From NCBI RefSeq assembly GCF_005503535.1, contig NZ_SCNN01000006.1:124001-188000 (forward strand): DNA of 64,000 nucleotides, written 5' to 3'. Numbering within the stretch: position 1 is the first letter of the stretch; every line of letters begins with the position of its first letter. This document shows, piece after piece, positions 8,582 through 16,014 of this stretch. Position numbers and translations under genes: made by a program. The notes under the pieces were generated by a model. That model had not been told where the DNA came from, made no database searches, and was given only the letters and a program-made list of their open reading frames with translations. Source of the stretch: Mesorhizobium comanense. Its GTDB lineage: Bacteria > Pseudomonadota > Alphaproteobacteria > Rhizobiales > Rhizobiaceae.

Positions 8582-9622
8582 CTATTGCTGGATCAGATTG
8601 TTGAACTTCTCCGTCGCCTCGACCAGATTGTCGCGCCAGAATTCGGCATCCTGCAGTACCTGCTTCTTGACGTTTTCGGGCGCCGAGTTGATGTCCTTGA
8701 TCCGCTCCGGCGGGATCTTGCCGGTCTCGAAAGCCTTCTCGTTCACCGGCCCGTTGTCGACATAGAGCGGCAGATTGGCCTGCAATTGCGGGCTGACGAA
8801 CATGGCCAGCGCCTTCATCGCCGCTTCCTTGTTCTTGGCGCCCTTGGGAATGACCATGCAGTCGGCGGTCAGCACACCCTGGTCGAAGGAGAAGCTGACT
8901 GGCGCGCCTTCCTTCTTCAACGTGCCGGCGCGGCCGTTCCAGATGCTGGCCATGTCGACCTCGCCATCCTTGACCAGCTGCATGGCCTGCGCGCCTGACG
9001 TCCACCAAGCATCGACATGGCCGCGGATCTTGTCGACGGATTTCAGCGCCCCGTCGATGTCGACGGGATAGACCTTGTCGATCGGCAGGCCCGAGGCCAG
9101 TGCCGCCACGCTCAGCGTTTCCGTCGACTGGCTGCTGCTCAGCGCGCGCCGGCCCGGGAATTTTTCCACGTTCCAGAAATCGGCCCAGGTCTTCGGCCCT
9201 TTGTCGCCGAACACATCGGTCCGGTAGATGAGCACGACGGAGGTGTAGGAGATGCCGACCCAGTCGTCATGGACGAGCTTCGGGTTGATGCCGCTCTTGT
9301 CGATCACACCGTAATCGAGCTTCTCGAACAGCCCTTCCTTGGAGCCGCGCGCGCATTCGTCGGCGCCGAGCTCCGTGATGTCCCACTTCACCGCATTGCC
9401 CGTCACTTGCAGACGCACATCGTCGAGGCCGTTGGTGGTGTCCTGCTTGATGGTGATGCCGAGCGCGGCGGCGGCCGGGTCGAAGAAGGCCTTGGTCTGA
9501 GCCTCCTGGTAGGTGCCGCCCCACGAGGCGACGGTAATCGTATCGGCGGCGATGGCGGGCACCGCGACCGTGGCCATGAGGCCGGCGATCGTGACGATGC
9601 TAACGTTTCTGATCCTGTTCAT
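8582..9622 (-). CDS. ABC transporter periplasmic substrate-binding protein, PotD/PotF-like
   Basis: 346 residues with a Sec signal peptide (cleavage near AIAADT at residues 23-25) and the start of the mature protein ITVASWGGTYQEAQTKAF, typical of family 1/8 binding proteins of the spermidine/putrescine type. It captures the ligand in the periplasm for the permeases and ATPase encoded downstream. The ATG at 9622 is preceded by GGAGAG at good spacing; an in-frame codon at 9649 lacks one. As first gene of the leftward unit it should be the main target of the divergent GntR regulator. Ligand unknown; a polyamine-like or gamma-glutamylated amine is an inference from the neighbouring ggt. Confidence 0.92.
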   Translation of the reverse strand: MNRIRNVSIVTIAGLMATVAVPAIAADTITVASWGGTYQEAQTKAFFDPAAAALGITIKQDTTNGLDDVRLQVTGNAVKWDITELGADECARGSKEGLFEKLDYGVIDKSGINPKLVHDDWVGISYTSVVLIYRTDVFGDKGPKTWADFWNVEKFPGRRALSSSQSTETLSVAALASGLPIDKVYPVDIDGALKSVDKIRGHVDAWWTSGAQAMQLVKDGEVDMASIWNGRAGTLKKEGAPVSFSFDQGVLTADCMVIPKGAKNKEAAMKALAMFVSPQLQANLPLYVDNGPVNEKAFETGKIPPERIKDINSAPENVKKQVLQDAEFWRDNLVEATEKFNNLIQQ

Positions 9623-9672
9623 TTTCGGCTCTCCAACCGGTGTTCCCATTATTTTTAATTTGGCATGCTATT

Positions 9673-9682
9673 TTGTATACAA
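9673..9682. promoter_or_regulatory. Candidate GntR operator, perfect palindrome TTGTATACAA
   Basis: A perfect 10-base palindrome in AT-rich DNA between the divergent binding-protein gene (start 9622) and gntR-family gene (start 9863). Read leftward it coincides with a possible -35 (TTGTAT) followed after 17 bases by ATTAAA, so a bound repressor would block the transporter promoter. FCD-type GntR proteins commonly recognise TTGTATACAA-like sites. Confidence 0.6.
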
Positions 9683-9862
9683 TTTTGAGTGTAGCTTGGC
9701 GATCGGCGATGTCAACACCGTTCGACGCGGCCTGGAGCCTTCGACCAAGGGCGGGGGGAGGACGCGACGCCGGGGCGTGGCAAATCGCGCCGACTTTGAA
9801 TACAGCTATGCGTCGGAGCACATCGAATTCCGGCACAAAGACCGGAGGACTGGAAACAGAAC

Positions 9863-10564
9863 TTGGCCAGGAAAACCAAAGATACGCTGCGGGACTCGGT
9901 CTATTCCGCACTCAAGGCAATGATCGTGACCGGCCAGATTCCGCCGGGCTCGCGCGTTACCGAGAGCGACATCGCCGCGAAACTCAATGTCAGCCGCACG
10001 CCGGTGCGCGAAGCCTTCAACCGCCTCGAACGCGACGGCCTTGTCACCGGCCGGCCGCGCCAGGGCTATGTCGTCACCGAATTCGACATCAACATGTTTC
10101 GCGAGGCCTTCGACATCCGCGAACTGCTCGATGGCCATGCGACCGAACTGGCGGCGACCACGGCGACTGAGAAGGACAAGGCGAGGCTGCGCGCCATGCT
10201 GGCGGAGTGCGAGCGGTTGGCTGCCATTCCGGACCGCACCACAAAGGAAAAATTCCAGGAACTCGAAGTTGGCATCGACCTGCACCGTGTCATCGCCGAA
10301 ATCAGCGGCAATGTCATGCTGCACGGCATGCTGTGTGGCATCCTCGACAAGTGCCAGCACTATGTCTGGACCGAACTCTTGTGGCTCGACGAATGGAAGA
10401 TGGCCCGCGACGAGCATGCCGAGATCGTCGAGGCGATCTGCGCCGGCGACGCCGCCCGGGCGGGCGCCCTGGCCCGCGTCCACGTGCGGGGATCACGCGA
10501 AAACGTGCTGCGCCTGCTGCAGGCGAAATCGGATTATCAGAGCTTTTTCGCCAAGGCGTCCTGA
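9863..10564 (+). CDS. GntR-family transcriptional regulator, FCD subfamily
   Basis: 233 residues: an N-terminal winged helix (about 8-75, with GSRVTESDIAAKLNVSRTPV and REAFNRLERDGLV) and an all-helical FCD ligand-binding domain (about 80-215, with FDIRELLDGHATELAA and DEHAEIVEAICAGDAARA). FCD domains bind small organic acids or related metabolites, often with a metal. The start is a TTG preceded by GGAGG-like sequence; the next in-frame ATG would delete part of the DNA-binding helix. It is transcribed away from the ABC transporter/ggt cluster and probably represses it, with induction by the transported compound or a breakdown product. Confidence 0.93.
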   Translation: MARKTKDTLRDSVYSALKAMIVTGQIPPGSRVTESDIAAKLNVSRTPVREAFNRLERDGLVTGRPRQGYVVTEFDINMFREAFDIRELLDGHATELAATTATEKDKARLRAMLAECERLAAIPDRTTKEKFQELEVGIDLHRVIAEISGNVMLHGMLCGILDKCQHYVWTELLWLDEWKMARDEHAEIVEAICAGDAARAGALARVHVRGSRENVLRLLQAKSDYQSFFAKAS

Positions 10565-10642
10565 GGATCGGACCCCTGCGTCAGGCTTCTCTGACCGGCG
10601 GCTTGGAAAGAGAACGCCGGTGCTGCTGCGGTCTGGCCAGGC

Positions 10643-13135
10643 TCAAAACGTCTTGACCAGGCTGGCCCTGAAGGTGCGGCCTGGGGCGGCGACGCCGATC
10701 GAGGACAGGGCGCCGATGTAATAACGGTCGAACAGGTTCTCGACGCTGACATTGGCCTTGAGGTCGTTGCCGAAATCGTAGCTGCCGAAGAGGTCGACAA
10801 TTTGGTAGCGCGGCCATGTCTGCGGCGCCGCGATGCCCCCGGTGACGATCTTTCCGCCCGAGCGTTCGGAGGCGAATTGCAGCCTCGCCCCTACGGTCAA
10901 GGCATCGTCAAAGGCACGGAAGCCGGCCGTGATGCTTCCGGCGTAGGTCGGAGGCACGTAGCTGCCGCCGTAGTCAAGGCCCGACGCATAGGGTGTGCAG
11001 GTGTTGCTTGTCGGGCAATACTCGATGGTCGTGTAATTGGTGATGTTGCCGTCGACGAAATAGGTGCCGCTGTCGTAGCTCGCGGAAAGCTCGACGCCGC
11101 GATAGTGGGCGGCTGCGATGTTATCCCATTTGTAGCGGTTTATGATGTTATCGGCAGGCCCGCGCACGATGTAGTTGTCATAGTCGTTGCTGAACAGCGC
11201 GGCCTTGAAGCGCAGCGAGTCGCCCGGCAGGAAAACGCTGTCCTTCAGGACGTTGACGCCGAATTCGGTATTCTTGGCCAGTTCCGGCTGCAGATCGGGG
11301 TTGATGCCGAGCAGCCAGCCGTAGTTCCAATGGGATTCCCGCAGCGACGGCGGGCGATAGCCTTCGGTGTAGAGCCCGTATAATTGCACGCCATCGGCGG
11401 GTTCGAGCGTGATGCCGATATTGGGGCTGACGCGTTGGCCGCTGTGTTCGGGGTAGGCCGCCAGATAGTCCTTGCCCTTTGAATCGTAATGATCGTAGCG
11501 GGCGCCGGCACTCAGGCTCACCCAATCGAGCGGTTTGAGTGTCGCCTTGGTGTAGACGCTTTCCATCGTGCGCACGCCGATTGGCGCCGGCGATGTGTAC
11601 AGGGTGCCGCTCACCAGGGTGGAAGACTTTGCGTTCTCGTTGACGATTTCGAGGCCATTTTCCCAGGTGAGCGCACCCAGCGGCGTGTCGAACCGGGAGG
11701 TGTTGGAGACATCGCCGCCGGCCGAGAGATCTCCATATCCGCCAAACCCGTTGGCCTTGATCGTACCGCTGTCGGCGTTGAGATCGGTCAGCCAGGCATT
11801 TGCCTTGAAGTCGACCAGCGGGTTGTCCTGCGGCCGATAGCGATATTTGGCGGTGTATGTGTCGACCTTGGTTTGCGAGAGGTCGTGCTGGACTTGCCCT
11901 GCCGGAACCCACGGCTGGAAGTTCAGTTCGTTGATCTCGCCATAGGTGGAATCGTAGCGGTTGAAGCCCAGTTCGAGCGACTGGTCGTCGCCGAAGCGCA
12001 ATGTCAGTTTCGCCAGGATCGAGCTTGTGTCCTGGGACGTGTTGAAGACTTCCGAACCCGGGCGGGGGGCTGCGGTGGCTTGGGTTGGCATCGTGCTGAA
12101 AACAACGCCATAGGGCACCTTGGTGCCGGCAAAGTAATTGCCGTTCTGCCGCTTCGAATAGGCGGCGATGAAATCGATGTTTTCCTGCGTCGTCGCCGCC
12201 ACGATGCTGCCTGACCACGCATCGCCGTTGAGGAATGCCGGCCTGTCATCGCTGGCTGCCGTGCCGATTGCCGGCGGGCTGATCGTGTTGCTGCCGATAT
12301 CGGTCTTCAGGCGCAGGCCATAATCATGGCCCTCCTTGACGATATCCTTTGCTTCCAGCGTCCTGAAACTGATCGTTCCGCCGATGCCGCCGACACCGGC
12401 GCCGGAACTTGGCCCCTTCGAGATGTCGACGCCGCCCAGCATGTCGGGATCGACATAGACCTCATCGCGATTGCCTATGTAGCCGCGATAGCTCGATGTT
12501 CCCTGCCGCGCTCCATCCACCGTGGTGGTGACGCGGCCCATGCCCTGCAGGCCGCGGATGTTGGGATTGATCGATGTCCCGACATGATTGCCCGCCGAGA
12601 TGACACCAGGCGTTCCGACGAACACGTCGCCGGCCGTGGTCGGCGGCAGCCGGTTCAACTGCTCGGCCGAGATGTGGCTGGACGATCCCGGCGTCTCATA
12701 GGGTTTGTCCTGGGGATTGCCGCCACCTCCTGCCGTGACATTGATCGGACCAAGCACCCCCGGTCCGTCGGCGGCTGCCGTGCCGGATGCGGAGGGCCTT
12801 GAGCCGTCGCCGATCGTGACGCTGTTGGTTCCCGTGAAACGATAGCTCAGACCGGTTCCGGCAAGGATCCTGGCAAGCGCGGCGTTCGAGCCCAGTTGCC
12901 CCCGGACGCCCGATGTGCGCAGCCCACGCGTGACCGAGCTGTCGTAGAGGACCTGGACACCGCTGGCGACGCCGAAGCGGGTCAGCGCGCTATCGAGCGT
13001 TCCCGCCGGGATCGAATAGGTTATGGCTGATTGCGCCAGCGCGGCGCCCCACGTGGTGCAAAAAACGAGCGATGCCGATAGCAGCGCCCCCCGACGATAT
13101 CCGGCCGCGCGCGATCCGAATGCAAACTGCCCCAT
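10643..13135 (-). CDS. TonB-dependent outer-membrane receptor with STN signalling domain, heme/hemophore type
   Basis: 830 residues. A signal peptide (1-35, ending AALAQ) is followed by a secretin/TonB short N-terminal (STN) domain (about 38-90, YSIPAGTLDSALTRFG... and GLSYRFTG), a plug (about 150-260, with DEVYVDPDMLGGVDISKGPS) and a 22-strand barrel ending in a C-terminal phenylalanine (SLVKTF). STN domains pass the ligand-bound signal to a FecR-type anti-sigma factor, and fecR/fecI genes follow upstream on the same strand. The plug resembles hemoglobin/heme receptors such as HasR more than ferrichrome receptors, so heme or a hemophore is my best guess. No hemophore gene is visible nearby. 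Confidence 0.9.
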   Translation of the reverse strand: MGQFAFGSRAAGYRRGALLSASLVFCTTWGAALAQSAITYSIPAGTLDSALTRFGVASGVQVLYDSSVTRGLRTSGVRGQLGSNAALARILAGTGLSYRFTGTNSVTIGDGSRPSASGTAAADGPGVLGPINVTAGGGGNPQDKPYETPGSSSHISAEQLNRLPPTTAGDVFVGTPGVISAGNHVGTSINPNIRGLQGMGRVTTTVDGARQGTSSYRGYIGNRDEVYVDPDMLGGVDISKGPSSGAGVGGIGGTISFRTLEAKDIVKEGHDYGLRLKTDIGSNTISPPAIGTAASDDRPAFLNGDAWSGSIVAATTQENIDFIAAYSKRQNGNYFAGTKVPYGVVFSTMPTQATAAPRPGSEVFNTSQDTSSILAKLTLRFGDDQSLELGFNRYDSTYGEINELNFQPWVPAGQVQHDLSQTKVDTYTAKYRYRPQDNPLVDFKANAWLTDLNADSGTIKANGFGGYGDLSAGGDVSNTSRFDTPLGALTWENGLEIVNENAKSSTLVSGTLYTSPAPIGVRTMESVYTKATLKPLDWVSLSAGARYDHYDSKGKDYLAAYPEHSGQRVSPNIGITLEPADGVQLYGLYTEGYRPPSLRESHWNYGWLLGINPDLQPELAKNTEFGVNVLKDSVFLPGDSLRFKAALFSNDYDNYIVRGPADNIINRYKWDNIAAAHYRGVELSASYDSGTYFVDGNITNYTTIEYCPTSNTCTPYASGLDYGGSYVPPTYAGSITAGFRAFDDALTVGARLQFASERSGGKIVTGGIAAPQTWPRYQIVDLFGSYDFGNDLKANVSVENLFDRYYIGALSSIGVAAPGRTFRASLVKTF

Positions 13136-13200
13136 TCCAGGTCCCCAAGCAAAGTCGCCGCAAGGATCACCGCGCGGCCTCTATTGATGGAGACGATCCG

Positions 13201-13225
13201 GACTGCCGGACCCGCAAATTTTTCC
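13201..13225 (-). promoter_or_regulatory. Candidate FecI-type ECF sigma promoter for the receptor gene
   Basis: On the minus strand GGAAAA (13225-13220) is followed after exactly 17 bases by TC (13202-13201), which matches the -35 and -10 layout reported for the E. coli fecA promoter (GGAAAT, 17 bases, TC). It lies about 65 bases upstream of the receptor start and beyond the end of fecR. Short motifs like this occur by chance, so this is a suggestion. Confidence 0.35.
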
Positions 13226-13241
13226 GTCGATTTTTGACGCG

Positions 13242-14177
13242 CTACCGCAGCAGCACGATGCCGCCGGCCAGATTGATCGGGCGGACCTGCAGCGTGTCTT
13301 CGAGTTGCGCCAGAACCTCGTCCGGCCTCTCCAGATGGAAAACGCCCGAAACCCGACGGGACCGCAGCGCGCTCGCGGCGATCACGACCTTGCCCTTGCG
13401 ATGGCGGTTGAGGTCCGCCACGACCTCGGCGAGCGGCCTGTCCCTGAAGATCAGCAGGCCTTGGCGCCAGGCGGCTGCTTCCTCGGCATCCATCAGCGTC
13501 TTCTCGCCGAGCCCGGAAGACGAATAGCGGATCGCTTCGCCATCGCCGAGCTCGGCATTGGCCAGGCATTGGACCTTGATGCGGCCCCGCAGGCAGTCAA
13601 CGGCAATGTCGTCGACGCCATGCTTGACGGAAAACGAGGTCCCGAGCGCAGTGGTGTTGCCTTCGCCCGCGCTCACGACGAACGGCCTTGTCTCGTCGCG
13701 GACCACGTCGAAGACGGCGGCACCGGACGTCAGCCACAGGCGCCTTGTGCCTGGCGAGTAATCGAGGGAAAGCGTCGTGCCGCCATCGAGGGTAATCGTC
13801 GATCCGTCGGGCAATTGGACGGTGCGCTGCTCGCCGATGCCGGTTGCGTAGTCGGAAAGCAGCGCATCGATCGGCGGCAGGAAACCCAACGCCGACAGGC
13901 CAAGCGCGACGCCGGCCGCACTCGCGGCCATGCCGCCGGCCGCCAGCAATGAGCGCCGCGAGACGACAGCGCGCGATCGCCGCCTGTCGGCGCCAAGGGC
14001 CGGGCCGAGACTTTTCCAGACACGGCCCGCCTGCTGGAACGCGCTTTCATGTTGCGGGCTTCGGGCGCGCCATTTCATCAGCGCGTCGGCATCTTCCGCC
14101 GTTGCCTCGCCGGATGTGATGCGGACGATCAAGGCCGTCGCCTCTCGTTTGAGAGCTTCGAAATCCTCGTCCAACAT
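13242..14177 (-). CDS. FecR-family anti-sigma/sigma regulator
   Basis: 311 residues: an N-terminal cytoplasmic FecR_N/DUF4880 region (1-50, DADALMKWRARSPQHESAF), a membrane segment around residues 78-105, and the periplasmic FecR domain (about 125-215) with RTVQLPDGSTITLDGGTTL, then a C-terminal STN-like part. FecR proteins relay the receptor signal to the sigma factor. The membrane segment is preceded by VSRRSLLAAGG, a twin-arginine-like motif, consistent with reports that some FecR proteins are Tat-inserted. Start ATG at 14177 has AGAGGAG just upstream; the GTG at 14195 does not. It lies between the sigma and receptor genes, the usual order. Confidence 0.92.
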   Translation of the reverse strand: MLDEDFEALKREATALIVRITSGEATAEDADALMKWRARSPQHESAFQQAGRVWKSLGPALGADRRRSRAVVSRRSLLAAGGMAASAAGVALGLSALGFLPPIDALLSDYATGIGEQRTVQLPDGSTITLDGGTTLSLDYSPGTRRLWLTSGAAVFDVVRDETRPFVVSAGEGNTTALGTSFSVKHGVDDIAVDCLRGRIKVQCLANAELGDGEAIRYSSSGLGEKTLMDAEEAAAWRQGLLIFRDRPLAEVVADLNRHRKGKVVIAASALRSRRVSGVFHLERPDEVLAQLEDTLQVRPINLAGGIVLLR

Positions 14178-14266
14178 GGCTCCTCTCATAAGCACGGCGC
14201 TGCGCGGCGGATCGCGCGCGCCACCTCTATAGCCATCAACGATTGAAAATTGAAAATCGGAAAATT

Positions 14267-14776
14267 TCAGGCCCGGTTCAATGTCTCGAGCCGGCTCGAG
14301 CAGTAGTCGATGGCCTTGCGGATCTCCATTTCGACGGTGCGGACCGACACGCCGAACTCCCTGGCGATGTCGACGTGGCGGCGCTGCTCGAGCCGCGCCG
14401 CCACCAGCATCCTGCGCTGCCGCTCCGGAAGTTCGTCGATGACCCGTCTCAGGCAGCGGACCTGGTCGCGGTCCTCGACCTCCCTGTCCGGACCGGGCCG
14501 CTGGTCGGGAACCGAGATCAGGTCGTCGATTTCGCGCTGGGTGAGCCGATGCTTCTGTCCCCGGCTGTGATCGACGGCGAGCGTTCGCGCGACACGCATC
14601 AGGTAGGGCACTGGCGCGGCAAGTGCGGCGGCGCCATTGCGGGCCAGCTTGATCCAGGCTTCCTGCGCCAGATCCTCGGCGTCGTGATGCGACCGCGTCC
14701 TGCCGGCGAGATAGCGTTTCAGCCTGGACTGATGTCTGGAAAACGCCGCCACGAGCTCATCGTCGTAATCTGCCAT
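14267..14776 (-). CDS. FecI-type ECF sigma factor
   Basis: 169 residues with sigma-70 region 2 (about 10-75, DDELVAAFSRHQSRLKRYL and DAEDLAQEAWIKLAR) and region 4 (about 110-160, LRRVIDELPERQRRMLVAARLEQ and GVSVRTVEMEIRKAIDYC). This is the iron-starvation ECF group that works with FecR. The ATG at 14776 has an AGGACGAGG site upstream; an earlier in-frame ATG at 14815 does not. It should direct transcription of the receptor gene downstream when the receptor binds its ligand. Upstream DNA is AT-rich and could hold an iron-responsive promoter. Confidence 0.93.
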   Translation of the reverse strand: MADYDDELVAAFSRHQSRLKRYLAGRTRSHHDAEDLAQEAWIKLARNGAAALAAPVPYLMRVARTLAVDHSRGQKHRLTQREIDDLISVPDQRPGPDREVEDRDQVRCLRRVIDELPERQRRMLVAARLEQRRHVDIAREFGVSVRTVEMEIRKAIDYCSSRLETLNRA

Positions 14777-15002
14777 CCTCGTCCTCGCGGCCTGCCTGTC
14801 ATGGGCGATCTGCACGCCGCGGCAGCCGGTCGGCCGCTGATATAAAATAGTTGATAAAAAAAGTCATCTTTATATTCCGCCAATCGGCGTTAGGCGACGG
14901 GCCGAAATCCGGTCTCACCCGCCCTGCTACGTAAGTGGTCGCTAATGGACTTCGCGGCAGATTCAGGCAAAGTGGTATTCGGGGTGCTGTTTAGGGGCGG
15001 GA
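14777..15002. other. Divergent intergenic region with an AT-rich core
   Basis: 226 bases between the fecI-type gene (leftward) and the glycosyltransferase-like gene (rightward). A stretch near 14838-14878 is strikingly AT-rich in this GC-rich window and contains TTGATAAAAAAAGTCATC, which resembles iron-regulator targets in having spaced TGA/TCA triplets but does not fit the RirA (IRO) spacing. I cannot identify a specific operator. The rightward gene has a purine-rich site (GGGGCGGGA) directly before its ATG. Confidence 0.4.
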
Positions 15003-15791
15003 ATGGGTGACGGTTTCGGATACATTGCCTTTGGCAATGACGAGTTGTATGCGCGCGGCGCACTCTTCAGCGCGTTGCGGCTCCTGCATTTCTGTCCGGG
15101 CGCCGCGATCACGGTCCTCACCGACAGACCCGGCCTTTTCGAGGGCTATCCGATCCGCACGATGGAACTGACGCCCGGCCGGATGACCGAAATGTCGTTT
15201 GGCGGCCGCTACCGGTTCGGCATCAAGGCCGCCGGCATCATCGATCTGCTGGAGCGTTGCGATCGCCTGTTCTTCATGGACACGGACATGTATCCGGTTG
15301 GCGATATCTCGCGCTGTTTTTCACGGATTTCTCCGTCGCATTCCATCATGAGAAAGGCCGAGGGAACGCCGAAGCGGCCCTATCGCGCCATCGAGCACAA
15401 GGGGTTCCTGCTTGGCAGCCAGAAACTCAACGGCTACGAGCCGATGTGGAACAGCGGCGTGCTCGGCGTCCACAACGCCAACATTCCGGCGCTGAGGAAA
15501 GCCTATGGCGCCATCGAGCAGATGATCGGCATCGTGAAGGCACACACGGCCGAGCAGTTCTGCATCGGCGTGGCGCTTTCACAGGACGGGCGCACGGTCG
15601 GCGGCCACTGGCTGCCCATCCGCAACTACAACACCAGGGGAAGGAAGCTTTTCGCCCGCAGGCGCCTCGACGCCTTCTTCGCGGCCAATGGCCAGTTCGG
15701 CATAAGCCGGCAGGTCGAGGCGGCCGCGGCCTACCGGCTCTGGCGGGCGCCCATCGATCTGTGGAAGCAGCGCGATATCTGGCATTTCTGA
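15003..15791 (+). CDS. Glycosyltransferase-like protein with DxD motif (GT8-type fold)
   Basis: 262 residues. Features of a GT-A nucleotide-sugar transferase are visible: an N-terminal YARGALFSALRLL and VLTDRPGLF segment, a DTD metal-binding motif in RLFFMDTDMYPVGDI (about residue 98-100), and MWNSGVLGVHNANI followed by AEQFCIGVAL, the pattern seen in GT8-like enzymes. No signal peptide or membrane segment is present, so it acts in the cytoplasm. It stands alone about 220 bases upstream of a trimeric autotransporter adhesin gene on the same strand; modification of that adhesin or of another surface glycan is possible but unproven. Confidence 0.65.
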   Translation: MGDGFGYIAFGNDELYARGALFSALRLLHFCPGAAITVLTDRPGLFEGYPIRTMELTPGRMTEMSFGGRYRFGIKAAGIIDLLERCDRLFFMDTDMYPVGDISRCFSRISPSHSIMRKAEGTPKRPYRAIEHKGFLLGSQKLNGYEPMWNSGVLGVHNANIPALRKAYGAIEQMIGIVKAHTAEQFCIGVALSQDGRTVGGHWLPIRNYNTRGRKLFARRRLDAFFAANGQFGISRQVEAAAAYRLWRAPIDLWKQRDIWHF

Positions 15792-16014
15792 GCACGCCGG
15801 AAAACCTGCGAGCTCGATAAGCTTTGCGCCGCCTGCACGCGTTCGCCGCTCGGGCGAGCGCGCGCCGCCTGTTGCAGCGAGGCAACAAGAATGGGTGCAT
15901 TTGGCCATTCCAGCTCCGGAATCCGCCGGCCCCCGTCATATGACGACTGGTCATCGCGTCTCCCATCCCGGCATCTTCGCCAAGGCGGACCGAATCGAAA
16001 GAAGGTTGGTGGGC
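15792..16014. other. Intergenic region before the adhesin gene
   Basis: About 220 bases without a convincing gene. The adhesin frame is open through it from 15895, but no ribosome-binding site or signal peptide supports a start there. No clear terminator or operator is seen. Confidence 0.5.

Noticed and set aside
14838..14878. RirA/IRO or Fur-type iron box upstream of the fecI-type gene
   Set aside because: TGA and TCA triplets are present but the spacing does not fit the TGA-N19-TCA pattern, and no Irr-type palindrome is seen.
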